Positions 25,971 through 35,184 of a DNA stretch of 64,000 nt are shown in pieces; within the stretch, counting starts at the first letter, position 1; every line of letters starts with the position of its first letter. Made by a program: the position numbers and the translations under genes. The notes beneath the pieces were generated by a model. That model saw only the letters and a list, made by a program, of their open reading frames with translations. It did no database searches and was not told the DNA's origin. This DNA comes from CAXBBB01 sp963793245. Its GTDB lineage: Bacteria > Bacteroidota > Rhodothermia > Rhodothermales > BA12. Where the stretch lies: contig CAWBZG010000002.1 in NCBI GenBank assembly GCA_963793245.1, positions 1,302,001 to 1,366,000 on the forward strand. The letters are read 5' to 3'.

Positions 25971-27461
25971 ATGTCTCAGCACCAGAACTTCATCGCCGGA
26001 CAGTGGCGCGACGCCGATTCGGGCGACACGTTCGAGAACCGCAACCCCGCCCGCCGCAGCGACCTCGTCGGCCTCTTCCCCCAGTCCGGCGCCTCAGACG
26101 TCGACGCCGCTGCCAAAGCCGCCCGCGCCGCGTTTCACGAGTGGAGCCGCCGCCCCGCCCCCGAACGCGGCAGCATCCTGCGCAAAATCGGCGATCTGCT
26201 GACTCAGAAGAAGGACGAACTCGCGTTCGAGATGACGCGCGAGATGGGCAAGCCGCACTTCGAGACCAAAGGCGACGTGCAAGAGGCCATCGACACGGCT
26301 TACTACGCCGCCAGCGAGACGCGCCGCCTGTTCGGACATACGGTGCCGTCCGAGATGGCGAACAAGTTCAACATGAGCATCCGCCGTCCGGTCGGTGTGA
26401 TCGGCGTGATCACGGCGTGGAACTTCCCGGTCGCCGTGCCGACGTGGAAGATCTTCCCCGCCCTCGCCTGCGGTAACACGATCGTGTTCAAGCCTAGCGA
26501 AGACGCTCCGCACAGCGGCGAACTGCTGGTCCGCATCCTCCACGAAGCGGGTGTGCCCGAAGGCGTGATCAACCTCGTCCAGGGTGCCGGAGAAACGGGC
26601 AAGGCGATGGTCGCGCACGACGAGATCAACGCGATCAGCTTTACCGGATCGAGTGAGACCGGCAGCAAGATCGGCGCCGAATGCGGACGCACGCACAAGC
26701 GCTTCTCGGCTGAACTGGGCGGCAAGAACCCGATGATCGTCCTCGACGACGCCGACCTCGACTTGGTCATGGAAGGCGTCATCTGGGGCGCCTATGGCAC
26801 GACCGGCCAGCGCTGTACGGCTACAAGCCGATTGATCGTCCAGGAAGGCGTCCACGACGAACTCGTCGGCAAGATCGAAGCGCGCGCCAAAGAGTTGCGC
26901 CTGGGCTACGGCAACGAAGACGGTGTCGACATGGGGCCGGTCATCAACCAGAAAGCAATGGAGAAAATCTCCGGCTACATGGACATCGCCAAAGAGGAAG
27001 GCGCGACGATTAAGTTCGGCGGCAAAGCAGCCACGAGCGAAGGCACCGACGACGGCTTCTTCTTCGAGCCGACCCTCTTCACTGACGTCAAGCAAGGCAT
27101 GCGCGTCGAGCAGGAAGAGATCTTCGGCCCGGTCCTTTCGGTCATCAAGGTCAAGGACTACGACGAAGCCATAGCCGTCGCCAACGGCGTCAAGTACGGC
27201 CTCTCGTCGGCGATCTACACGCAGAACGTCGCCACGGCCTTCCGCGCGCTGCACGACATCGAAGCGGGCATCACGTACGTCAACGGCCCGACCATCGGCG
27301 CCGAAGCCCACATGCCGTTCGGCGGCGTGAAGCAGACCGGCAACGGCCACCGCGAAGGCGGCTGGGAAGTATTCGACTTCTATACCGAGACGAAAACCTG
27401 CTACATCGACTACAGCGGGAAGCTCCAGCGCGCCCAGATCGACAACGAGGATTTGATCTAA
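25971..27461 (+). CDS. NAD(P)-dependent aldehyde dehydrogenase
   Basis: 496 residues, ALDH superfamily. It oxidises an aldehyde to the acid. Visible: the Rossmann NAD-binding GSSETGS (about 228), the general base glutamate in SAELGGKNP (about 245), the catalytic cysteine in GTTGQRCTATSR (about 281) and EEIFGPVLSV near the C-terminus. The tail block GAEAHMPFGGVKQTGNGHREGG resembles semialdehyde dehydrogenases acting on amino-acid breakdown products, but I cannot assign the substrate. It is divergent from an aminotransferase, which would fit a shared amino-acid catabolic route (inference). A strong terminator follows. Confidence 0.94.
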   Translation: MSQHQNFIAGQWRDADSGDTFENRNPARRSDLVGLFPQSGASDVDAAAKAARAAFHEWSRRPAPERGSILRKIGDLLTQKKDELAFEMTREMGKPHFETKGDVQEAIDTAYYAASETRRLFGHTVPSEMANKFNMSIRRPVGVIGVITAWNFPVAVPTWKIFPALACGNTIVFKPSEDAPHSGELLVRILHEAGVPEGVINLVQGAGETGKAMVAHDEINAISFTGSSETGSKIGAECGRTHKRFSAELGGKNPMIVLDDADLDLVMEGVIWGAYGTTGQRCTATSRLIVQEGVHDELVGKIEARAKELRLGYGNEDGVDMGPVINQKAMEKISGYMDIAKEEGATIKFGGKAATSEGTDDGFFFEPTLFTDVKQGMRVEQEEIFGPVLSVIKVKDYDEAIAVANGVKYGLSSAIYTQNVATAFRALHDIEAGITYVNGPTIGAEAHMPFGGVKQTGNGHREGGWEVFDFYTETKTCYIDYSGKLQRAQIDNEDLI

Positions 27462-27482
27462 TCAACCCTTCCCGAAATAGGT

Positions 27483-27520
27483 AAAGCGCCTCGCTGTCAA
27501 ATCGATGGCGAGGCGCTTTT
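27483..27520 (+). terminator. Rho-independent terminator after the aldehyde dehydrogenase gene
   Basis: A perfect 12-bp stem (aaagcgcctcgc / gcgaggcgcttt) with a 13-base loop and a short T-run, starting 21 bp after the stop codon. Confidence 0.85.
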
Positions 27521-27595
27521 GCATCTCCGTTGCCCGATGGATCATCCTCCGTTTCATAGTTTGGTCAAACACCCGAGCTAAACTGCATCTACACT

Positions 27596-28663
27596 ATGAC
27601 TCTAGCCGACCAGATCAGCACCATTGCGGAGCGTGCTGCAACGCAGGCAAATCTGCTAAAAACCGAGGAGGCAACGAAGAACGCCTTGGTAATGCCGCTG
27701 CTTCAAGCTCTTGGATATAACGTATTCGATCCGACCGAAGTCGTCCCCGAGTTTATCTGCGACGTAGGGACGAAAAAAGGCGAGAAGGTCGACTACGCCA
27801 TTTTCCAGGACGGAAAGCCAATCATGCTCATCGAGTGCAAGCACGCTGGAGGTGATCTCAGCCTCAGTCATGCCGGTCAACTTCTCCGCTATTTCCACGT
27901 CACCGAGGCGCGCATCGGTGTGCTCACGAACGGACTCGTCTATCGCTTCTTCACCGACCTGGACAAGTCGAACAAGATGGACGAGCGGCCTTTCTTGGAG
28001 TTGGATCTGCTGAACTTGCAGGAGTCTGCCGTCAGTGAGCTGGCGAAGCTCTCCAAAGGCTCATTCAATTTGGATGAGATGATGTCGTCAGCTCACAACT
28101 TGAAGTACACTCGAGCGCTGAAAAACTACTTGGCAGGTCAATTTTCTTCACCCGATGACGACTTCGTTCGCTTCATGACGAAGCAGGTGTATTCCGGCGC
28201 GTTCACTGCCAAAGTCGCCGAGCAGTTCAGCGATCTGGTTCGCAAGTCGATGCATCAGTTCGTCAATGATCGCGTCACCGGACGCCTCAAAACCGCTATG
28301 CGCGACGAGGAGGGTGCGGCATCTTCCAATGAACCCCCAGCCGAAGAAGTAATCACCCATGAATCCGGAGTCGAAACGACCGAGGAAGAGATGGAGGGCT
28401 TCCGCATCGTCAGGGCAATTCTTCGGGCCAAAGTTGACGTATCTCGCATCGCAGCCCGTGACGTGAAGAGCTACTTCGGAATCCTGCTGGACGACAACAA
28501 CAGGCGTCCGATCATCAGGCTTCACTTCCTTTCCGACTCGACGAAGTACGTCACTGTGTTCGACGTCGATGGCGGAGAACGAATCGACATCGAATCGGTC
28601 GACGACATCTACAATGTCGCCGACAGACTCTACGCCGCTGTAGAACGCTACGATGTCTCATAG
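27596..28663 (+). CDS. Orphan HsdR N-terminal-domain protein (type I restriction R-like nuclease)
   Basis: 355 residues. The N-terminal 150 residues match the type I restriction HSDR_N nuclease domain: KTEEATKNALVMPLLQALGY, then a PD-(D/E)XK core with D in KVDYAIF (about 66) and ECK in IMLIECKHAG (about 80-82), and AQLLRYF-like helix SHAGQLLRYF with LTNGLVYRFF. There is no helicase domain. Middle residues 150-245 are helical and charged, then an acidic linker EEGAASSNEPPAEE precedes a C-terminal domain (about 265-355: RAILRAKVDVSRIAARDVKS, IRLHFLSDSTKYVTVFD). No hsdM or hsdS lies nearby. Stand-alone proteins of this type are widespread and suspected of defence or DNA repair roles; the actual role is unknown. 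By eye its base composition is less GC-rich than its neighbours. Confidence 0.8.
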   Translation: MTLADQISTIAERAATQANLLKTEEATKNALVMPLLQALGYNVFDPTEVVPEFICDVGTKKGEKVDYAIFQDGKPIMLIECKHAGGDLSLSHAGQLLRYFHVTEARIGVLTNGLVYRFFTDLDKSNKMDERPFLELDLLNLQESAVSELAKLSKGSFNLDEMMSSAHNLKYTRALKNYLAGQFSSPDDDFVRFMTKQVYSGAFTAKVAEQFSDLVRKSMHQFVNDRVTGRLKTAMRDEEGAASSNEPPAEEVITHESGVETTEEEMEGFRIVRAILRAKVDVSRIAARDVKSYFGILLDDNNRRPIIRLHFLSDSTKYVTVFDVDGGERIDIESVDDIYNVADRLYAAVERYDVS

Positions 28664-28680
28664 TTAAGTCCGCTGAGCTT

Positions 28681-28719
28681 CTCGCATTCATTGTCGCACG
28701 GAACACACAAAAATGCGAG
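28681..28719. other. Inverted repeat upstream of the toxin-antitoxin pair
   Basis: A perfect 8-bp inverted repeat (ctcgcatt / aatgcgag, 23-base loop) lies between the nuclease gene and the antitoxin start at 28751. It could be a hairpin of the upstream transcript or an antitoxin operator; no T-run follows. Confidence 0.35.
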
Positions 28720-28750
28720 CCGTGGCAACGAGACACCTTCCCTCCCTCCG

Positions 28751-28966
28751 ATGACATCTGCATCTCCGACCGCTTACCGCCAGCGCTTGATAGACCAGAT
28801 CGGCGACGTGCCCGAAGAATACATTCCTGCCCTTCTCCGCATGGTATCGGCATTTCGAGAAAGCGTTGCGCTCGTGCCAGCACAAGAGAGCGTTCGTCAA
28901 GGCTGGTCCGAGGTTCAAAGCGGTGAGATCAGGCCCGTCTCCGAGTTGTGGGACGGAATCGAATGA
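28751..28966 (+). CDS. Antitoxin of a type II toxin-antitoxin pair
   Basis: 71 residues from the ATG at 28751; the longer frame from 28691 overlaps the inverted repeat. The sequence is short and acidic with an amphipathic N-terminus (AYRQRLIDQIGDVPEEYIPALLRMVSAF) typical of small antitoxins that wrap a RelE/ParE toxin, and a C-terminal WSEVQSGEIRPVSELWDGIE segment. The call rests mainly on position: its stop overlaps the toxin start (ATGA). Confidence 0.65.
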   Translation: MTSASPTAYRQRLIDQIGDVPEEYIPALLRMVSAFRESVALVPAQESVRQGWSEVQSGEIRPVSELWDGIE

Positions 28967-29304
28967 CGGACGAGCCTCCAACTGAGGTCGCGTTTACTTC
29001 GGAGTTCAAACGCAGCTTGCGGCGCTTATCCAAACGGTACCGGAATATTCGTCGAGATGTGGAGCCGGTGATCAAGCAGCTCGGCTCGGGCGAGCGTCCT
29101 GGCGACCGAGTTACGGGTACTGATCACGTCGTCTACAAAGTCCGTGTGGCAAACTCGGACGCTCGACGCGGAAAAAGTGGCGGCTATCGCGTTTTGTACT
29201 ATGTCGAGACGGCAGAGCGCGTGCTGCTCGTCACGATTTACTCGAAGTCAGACCAGGGAGACGTTTCCGCTGCTGTGCTACGGCAGATCATCGCTGACGA
29301 GTAG
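28963..29304 (+). CDS. RelE/ParE-family toxin
   Basis: 113 residues from the ATG at 28963, overlapping the antitoxin stop by four bases. RelE/ParE superfamily pattern: FTSEFKRSLRRLSKRYRNI basic helices, KVRVANSDARRGKSGGYRVLYYV and a VLLVTIYSKSD strand, as in ribosome-dependent mRNA interferases of the YafQ/HigB type. The cellular target cannot be told from sequence. Its last 17 bases overlap the 3' end of the convergent tolC-like gene. Confidence 0.82.
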   Translation: MTDEPPTEVAFTSEFKRSLRRLSKRYRNIRRDVEPVIKQLGSGERPGDRVTGTDHVVYKVRVANSDARRGKSGGYRVLYYVETAERVLLVTIYSKSDQGDVSAAVLRQIIADE

Positions 29305-30760
29305 CGAACGCGGCACCCTCGGTCGGCAGCAACTCCCCCGCGAGCAAGCGCAGTTCGGCTTCGGCGATCAGCGTCTGGTAGATCGTCTCGACGCGGCGGG
29401 TACGCACGTCGACGAGGGTGAGTTGGATCTGGCGCAGGTCGACCGGGGTGATGAAGCCTAGTCGGAGTTGAGCCAGCGCGACGCGGACGTTTTCTCGGGC
29501 GATGGTCTCGTTCAACTCCTCCAAGTCAGACAAGGCGCGGAATCCTCGGGCGGTGGCGGCGAGACGGGCAGCGCGAGCCTGAGTCGAGACGCGCTCACTG
29601 GCTGTTGAGAGTTCGGCTTGTCGCAGTCCGATGCGGGCGTTTTCTACTCGTCGTCGTCGTTCGCCCCCGTCGAACAGCGGGAGCGATGCGGTGAGTCCGT
29701 AGCGTACGTCAGGGCCGACGGCAGGGTCGAAGGCAGGCGGCGCGAAGCCTTGATCGAACGAAGTGACGCCTCCACCGACAGTCCCGCGGATCGTGGGCAG
29801 GTACTCGGATTGCACCTGATCGACCTGCCGCGCGGCGACGGTCTCCCCTTCTTCGAGTGCTTGAATGCGGCGGCTTCCTTGGGCTGCGCGGTCGGCTAAG
29901 CTTTCGAGATCAGGCGGCGTGCCGAGGCTCAGGGTGTCGGTCGGCGCGATGGCCGTGGGATCGTCCAGGGCTAGTAATCCGCCTAGTGCGGCACGAGCAC
30001 CAGCGGCGCGCACCTGCTGCTGCAAGAGGTTGGAGCGATCCGCGTTGTAGTCGGCCAGTGCGAGCGCGGCGTCGATTTCGGCTGCGGTTCCGATGCGGAC
30101 TTCCGACTGCGTGATGCTCAGGCGATCTTGCGAAACGGCAAGTGCTTCGGCGAACGCGTCGCCCAACGCGATCTGGCGGGCTACGTCGAGGTAGGCAGCG
30201 GCGACTTCGAGAACGAGGGACTCGGCGTCGGCGTCGGCCAAGAGTTCGAGTCGTCGGGCTTCGGCTTCTAAGCGGCGGTAGGTCGCACTGCGGAGTCCGC
30301 CGTCATAAATCGTGTAGCCGAGCGCGACACCGGCGTCGAGAATAGTCGACGTGCGGGTGTTTCCTCCAGCCCCTGCGCCGTCAGCGCCCGCGTTTCCGCC
30401 GAAAAAAGCGCTGCTCCGCGAGCCGGACAACCCAGCGTTCACGTCGATGGTCGGGAGATAGCCTGCGTTCCCGAGCGTCACGTCGGTGGCGGCGCGACGC
30501 GCTTCGAGCAAGGAAACGGCAGCGCCTGGATTCTGAGCAAGCGCGACGGCAATCGATTCGTCCAAGGTCAGGCGCAATGCATCGACTGGCGCTCCAAAGT
30601 CGGGAAGCGGCGGATTCGTCGGGAGGGTCGCACCATAGAGCCGGAGCGAATCGGGCAGAGGAGGAACAGCCTCGCGCGCCACCGAGGACTCGTCTTGCGC
30701 CCATGCACCGGGCGCCGCACACGCGATCAGAAAGGCGATCAGCCAACTAACTCGTCTCAC
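29288..30760 (-). CDS. TolC-family outer membrane efflux protein
   Basis: 490 residues from a GTG that overlaps the stop of the pump gene (GTGA at 30757-30760). Signal peptide (RRVSWLIAFLIACAAPGAWA). Two outer membrane efflux repeats follow: LTLDESIAVALAQNP near residue 65, ending at an NAGYLPTIDVNAGL block, and the second with SEYLPTIRGTVGGG and RYGLTASLPLFDGGERR. It forms the outer membrane duct for the adjacent RND pump. It is the last gene of the operon adaptor-pump-duct. Confidence 0.93.
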   Translation of the reverse strand: MRRVSWLIAFLIACAAPGAWAQDESSVAREAVPPLPDSLRLYGATLPTNPPLPDFGAPVDALRLTLDESIAVALAQNPGAAVSLLEARRAATDVTLGNAGYLPTIDVNAGLSGSRSSAFFGGNAGADGAGAGGNTRTSTILDAGVALGYTIYDGGLRSATYRRLEAEARRLELLADADAESLVLEVAAAYLDVARQIALGDAFAEALAVSQDRLSITQSEVRIGTAAEIDAALALADYNADRSNLLQQQVRAAGARAALGGLLALDDPTAIAPTDTLSLGTPPDLESLADRAAQGSRRIQALEEGETVAARQVDQVQSEYLPTIRGTVGGGVTSFDQGFAPPAFDPAVGPDVRYGLTASLPLFDGGERRRRVENARIGLRQAELSTASERVSTQARAARLAATARGFRALSDLEELNETIARENVRVALAQLRLGFITPVDLRQIQLTLVDVRTRRVETIYQTLIAEAELRLLAGELLPTEGAAFATRQR

Positions 30761-33700
30761 GTCGTCTGGGGGCGTTCGCTCATGGGAACGGCGATGCGCG
30801 GCGAGCGGCTGGACTGGTCGCCGTCAGATACGCCATCGCCTCCCCCACTAGTCGTCATCGGATCGTCGGCCTCCTCGCCCATCGACGGGGACACCTCTTC
30901 GCTGGCGATGTACGTGTAGAGCGCCGGAATGACGTAGAGCGTCAGGACCGTGCCAACGAGCAGTCCGCCGATGACGGCGAGGCCCATCGGCACGCGACTC
31001 TCTGCGCCCGACCCTAAGGCAAGTGCGATAGGCATCGTTCCCAAAATCGTCGAGAACGCCGTCATCAGAATGGGGCGAAAGCGCGCGGCTGAGGCTTCTT
31101 CTGCGGCTTCCCTACGCGATAGGCCTTCGGCACGCTGCTGCTTGGCAAACTCGACGATCAGGATGCCGTTTTTCGTCACCAGCCCGATCAGCATCACCAG
31201 TCCGATCTGACTGAACACGTTGAGCGTCGAGCCAAATACCCAAAGCGCGCCCAACGCGCCAAGCAGGGCCAGCGGGACGGTCAGCAAGATGGTGATGGGA
31301 TCGCGGAAGCTCTCAAACTGAGCGGCGAGGACGAGGTAAATGAGAATCAGGGCCAGTCCGAACACGATCAGGATGGAGCCGCCGGTCTCCTCAAAGTCTC
31401 GGCTTTGCCCGGTCAGCGAGGTCGTAAAACCGTTGGGCAACGTCTCGTCGGCGATAGCTTCCATTGCATCGATGGCGTCGCTCAGCGAGACGCCGGGCGC
31501 GGGCTGGGCCGAGACGGTCGCTGCCGTGAAGCGGTTGTAGCGGTAGAGTTGAGGGGGCGCAGCGGATTCGGTCAGGCGGACCAGGTTCGACAGCGGAATC
31601 GGCTGACCCGACGCGCTGCGGACGAAAATGCCCTGAATCGCATTGGGCGTGTCGCGCGCCTCGCGTTCGAGTTGGCCGATGATCTCATACTGCTCGCCGT
31701 CGCGGTTGAAGTAGCCGAAGCGTCCCTCGCTCAGCGCCACGGCGAGGGCCTGAGCCACGTCCAGCGGCGCAATGCCCAACGCCTGCGCCCGATCGCGCTC
31801 GACCTCGACCTGCAACTCCGGGAGCGTGAACTCCAAATCCGCTCGGGCAAACTGGAAGGCGGGATCTTGCGTCGCGCGCTCCATAAATGAGGGCAAGGCG
31901 GCTTGTAGCGCGTCCAGGTTGGGCGCTTGAAGGACCATCTGAACCGGCAACCCACGCCCGCCCGACGTTTGGATGGTCGCCGGTTGGCTCACGTTGACGC
32001 GCGCTCCGGGCAGTTTCTTGACCGCTGCCTGGACCGAGTTGGCGATGGCGTCCTGGCTCCGCTCGCGCTCGTCCGGCTTGACCAAAATGAGGTTGCCAAA
32101 CGCCGAGTTGACCGACCCGGACGACCCAAACCCCGGCGACGTGACGCTGATGAGCGCTTTGATCTCAGGCACTTCCTGCTGAAGCAGTCGGATGAGTTCG
32201 TTGGTGTACGCATCCATGTACGCGAATCCTCGACCCTGAGGCGCGTTGGCGAACAGGCGAATCTGCGAACGATCCTCGGCAGGCGCCAACTCGCTTTCCA
32301 GGTTCGAGAACAGCCACCAAACGCCCAAAGACGCCACTCCCATGAGGACGAACGCCATCCACCGGACGCGCAAAAAAGCCGACAGCGAGTTTCGGTATCC
32401 GTCGTTGAGGCGCTCGAATACCGGCTCGGTTTTGCGATAGAGCCACGGCTTCGTCTCGCGCTTCCTCAACAGCTTGGACGACAGCATCGGCGTCAGCGTC
32501 AGCGCGGCGAATGACGAGATCACGACGGCGGCGGCAATCGTCAGCCCAAACTCGCGAAACAGCGCGCCGACGACTCCGCTCTGGAAGATGATCGGCAGAA
32601 AGACAGCGACCAGCGCCAGCGTCGTCGCGATGACGGCGACGTAGATCTCTTTCGTTCCGGCGACGGCGGCGCGCATCGGGTCCATCCCACCCTCGATCTT
32701 GGAGTAGATGTTTTCGAGCACGACGATGGCATCGTCAACGACCAGTCCGATGGCGAGCACCAGGGCCAGCAGCGTCAGCACGTTGATCGAGAACCCGGCC
32801 AGACCCATCACGCCAAACGCGCCGACGAGCGAAACCGGAATCACGAGGATCGGCACCAGTGTCGTCCGCCAGTCGCGGAGGAAGACGAAGATGACCATCA
32901 CGACCAGCAGTAGCGCGATAAACACCGTGTTGCGTACCTCGGCGATGGCGGCGCGGACCGGTTCGGTGTTGTCGAAGCCGATGCCCAGTTCGATGCCCGG
33001 TGGAAGGTCGTCTTCGATGTCGGCGACGCGGCGGTTGAACTCGTCGACGATGTCGATGGAGTTGGCGTCGGCGAGCGGACGCAGCACGACACCGACCATC
33101 GCGATGCCGTCGCGCTTCAGGACCGTGCGCTGGTTCTGCGCGGCCAACTCGACGCGTCCCACGTCGCGAAACCGGACTAGCGTCGTGCCGTCGTTGCGCA
33201 GGATGAGGTTTTCGAACTCCTCGACGGTCGAGAGCCGGGTCAGCGGGCGGATCGTGAGTTCGACCTGATCGCCTTCGATGAGACCGCCCGGAAGTTCGAC
33301 GTTCTGCTCTTGGACGGCGCGCTGCACGTCACCCGGCGTCAGGCCGTAGGCGGCCAGCGCGGTCGGGTCCATCCACATCCGCATCGCGTAGCGCTTGTCA
33401 CCCCAGATGTCGACCGAGGCGACGCCGTCGATGGTTTGCAGCCGCTCGGCGAAAAAGTTGTCGGCGATCTCCGAGAGTTCGAGCAGATTGTACCGCGTCG
33501 ACGACAGGTTGAGGAAGACGACGGGGTCGCCGTCCGAGTTAGACTTGGAGATGACCGGCTCCTCGGCCTCGTCCGGAATCCGACCACGCGCCCGGCTGAC
33601 GCGGTCCCGAACCTCGGCGGCTGCAGCGTCCAGATCGGCGCCCAGATCAAATTCGACGCGGACGGTCGAGCGACCCTGGTTGCTCGTCGACGTAATCGAC

Positions 33701-33936
33701 CGGATGCCGTCGATGGCGTTGACCGACTCCTCGATCGGCTCGGTGACCTGCGTCTCGATGACGGCTGCGTTGGCTCCGCGCAGGCTGGTGCTGACCGAGA
33801 TCACGGGCGTCTGGACGATGGGATACTCGCGCACCCCCAATTGCGTGTAGCCGATGGCGCCGCCGATCAGGATGGCGAGCGACATCACGGTCGCAAAGAC
33901 CGGACGGCGGACCGATATGTCGTAGAGCGAGGCCAT
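30757..33936 (-). CDS. RND efflux transporter, AcrB/HAE1 family
   Basis: 1,059 residues, full length for the family with twelve membrane helices and two large periplasmic loops. Starts at the inner membrane with YDISVRRPVFATVMSLAIL. Proton relay aspartates lie in the TM4 block ALVLAIGLVVDDAIVVLENI. Other family blocks are REYPIVQTPVISVST, GASGVDIWGDK-like VASVDIWGDKRYAM, and LVLAAQFESFRDPITILLTVPLALLGALG. It exports hydrophobic compounds with proton antiport. It starts one base after the adaptor stop and its stop overlaps the tolC start. The acidic C-terminal tail (EEADDPMTTSGGGDG) is unusual but not informative. No regulator gene is adjacent. Confidence 0.96.
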   Translation of the reverse strand: MASLYDISVRRPVFATVMSLAILIGGAIGYTQLGVREYPIVQTPVISVSTSLRGANAAVIETQVTEPIEESVNAIDGIRSITSTSNQGRSTVRVEFDLGADLDAAAAEVRDRVSRARGRIPDEAEEPVISKSNSDGDPVVFLNLSSTRYNLLELSEIADNFFAERLQTIDGVASVDIWGDKRYAMRMWMDPTALAAYGLTPGDVQRAVQEQNVELPGGLIEGDQVELTIRPLTRLSTVEEFENLILRNDGTTLVRFRDVGRVELAAQNQRTVLKRDGIAMVGVVLRPLADANSIDIVDEFNRRVADIEDDLPPGIELGIGFDNTEPVRAAIAEVRNTVFIALLLVVMVIFVFLRDWRTTLVPILVIPVSLVGAFGVMGLAGFSINVLTLLALVLAIGLVVDDAIVVLENIYSKIEGGMDPMRAAVAGTKEIYVAVIATTLALVAVFLPIIFQSGVVGALFREFGLTIAAAVVISSFAALTLTPMLSSKLLRKRETKPWLYRKTEPVFERLNDGYRNSLSAFLRVRWMAFVLMGVASLGVWWLFSNLESELAPAEDRSQIRLFANAPQGRGFAYMDAYTNELIRLLQQEVPEIKALISVTSPGFGSSGSVNSAFGNLILVKPDERERSQDAIANSVQAAVKKLPGARVNVSQPATIQTSGGRGLPVQMVLQAPNLDALQAALPSFMERATQDPAFQFARADLEFTLPELQVEVERDRAQALGIAPLDVAQALAVALSEGRFGYFNRDGEQYEIIGQLEREARDTPNAIQGIFVRSASGQPIPLSNLVRLTESAAPPQLYRYNRFTAATVSAQPAPGVSLSDAIDAMEAIADETLPNGFTTSLTGQSRDFEETGGSILIVFGLALILIYLVLAAQFESFRDPITILLTVPLALLGALGALWVFGSTLNVFSQIGLVMLIGLVTKNGILIVEFAKQQRAEGLSRREAAEEASAARFRPILMTAFSTILGTMPIALALGSGAESRVPMGLAVIGGLLVGTVLTLYVIPALYTYIASEEVSPSMGEEADDPMTTSGGGDGVSDGDQSSRSPRIAVPMSERPQTT

Positions 33937-33937
33937 A

Positions 33938-35077
33938 CTAGTCGCCGGTTTGGTATTGCCGGGGTCGGTCAGCGGTCGCTTCCGGTCGCACCTGGGTTGG
34001 GTCGAACGCGCCGCCTGCTCGCACGGCCTGTCCCTCGCGCACTTCGTCCAGGCCCGAGGTGAGCACGACGTCGCCCGCGCTCAATCCGCTCGTAATCTGA
34101 ATGCGATCCGCCGTCCGCACGCCCGTCGTGACCATCCGCGAGACCGCCGTTCCATCGGTCAGGACGAACACCTTGTTGGTTTCAGCACCCGTCACGACCG
34201 AGGCTGTCGGGATAAGTAGCGCATCGTCGACGGCGTCGAGAACGAGTTGTACTTCGGCGAACGCTCCCGGACGCAACACGTCGTCAGGATTCCCCACTCT
34301 GGCGCGCACCGTGAACGCCCGCGTGACGGGGTCGACGGCAGGCTCGGTCGCCAGAATCGTCGCGCCGAAAGCGACCTCCTGGCCCGGCACGCGGAAGCTG
34401 ACGGCGTCGCCTTCGCGGATCTTGCCCAAGTAGCGCTCGGGGACGGTGAACTCCAACCGCAGCGGACTCGTCACCCGGAGCGTCGCGACTCGGTCGCCCG
34501 GCGACAAGTATGCGCCGACGCTGACCTCACGCAGCCCAACGACGCCTCCAAACGGCGCCACAACGCGCCGACGCGCCACTTCAGCGGACAACTGAGCGAG
34601 TTCGGCATCAAGGACGCGCGTCGCAGCATCGGCTTCGTCCAGCGCTTGACGGCTCAGACCTCCGATGTCGAACAGTTCACGCCGACGATCGGCCTGCACG
34701 CCCGCCAAATCACGACGGGTTTGGGCGCTTTGGATCTGTGCTCGCAACACTTGGGTGTCGAGCGTCACCAACGTCTGCCCTTCGCGCACCCGGCTCCCCT
34801 CCTCGAACGCGAGCGACGTCACGCGCCCCGCGACCTCGGCGCGCAGATCGACCGATTCCCACGGCAGCAGCGTCCCCGTCGTCGCCACTCGGTCTTCGAG
34901 TCGCTCTTGCTGCACGCGCGCGATCGTGACAGAAAGCGTGTCGGACGGACGCTGCGACGCGCTAGGCTGTGCTTCCTCGTCTTGTCCTCCCAAGATTTGC
35001 GAGAACACCAGCAGGATGAAGGCGACGAAGCCAACTCCTATCCAGACGCTGGTTTTCTGCTTTGCAGAGAGTGGCAA
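33938..35077 (-). CDS. RND efflux periplasmic adaptor (membrane fusion protein)
   Basis: 379 residues from a TTG start; no in-frame ATG lies close by. One N-terminal membrane anchor (SVWIGVGFVAFILLVFSQIL) is followed by the biotinyl-lipoyl-like domain (VDLRAEVAGRVTSLAFEEGSRVREGQTLV), a helical hairpin (AQTRRDLAGVQADRRRELF), the second lipoyl half (VVAPFGGVVGLREVSVGAYLSPGDRV) and a beta-barrel. It links the pump to TolC. It is the first gene of the operon. Confidence 0.94.
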   Translation of the reverse strand: MPLSAKQKTSVWIGVGFVAFILLVFSQILGGQDEEAQPSASQRPSDTLSVTIARVQQERLEDRVATTGTLLPWESVDLRAEVAGRVTSLAFEEGSRVREGQTLVTLDTQVLRAQIQSAQTRRDLAGVQADRRRELFDIGGLSRQALDEADAATRVLDAELAQLSAEVARRRVVAPFGGVVGLREVSVGAYLSPGDRVATLRVTSPLRLEFTVPERYLGKIREGDAVSFRVPGQEVAFGATILATEPAVDPVTRAFTVRARVGNPDDVLRPGAFAEVQLVLDAVDDALLIPTASVVTGAETNKVFVLTDGTAVSRMVTTGVRTADRIQITSGLSAGDVVLTSGLDEVREGQAVRAGGAFDPTQVRPEATADRPRQYQTGD

Positions 35078-35184
35078 GACGTATTGCGGTCAGTGAGTTC
35101 GAGCAACGAGCGGGACGTACTCGGAACGATCGATCCGGCTCCCATCCAACTTGGCTTTATCCCGCCGCGCGGGTGGCGACCGTA

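Noticed and set aside
24476..26476. A 666-residue plus-strand open frame
   Set aside because: It lies antisense to the aminotransferase gene and out of frame with the aldehyde dehydrogenase; low-complexity Arg/Asp/Val composition typical of a high-GC shadow.
27596..28663. Complete type I restriction-modification system
   Set aside because: Only an HsdR N-terminal-type domain is present; no helicase motor, hsdM or hsdS.
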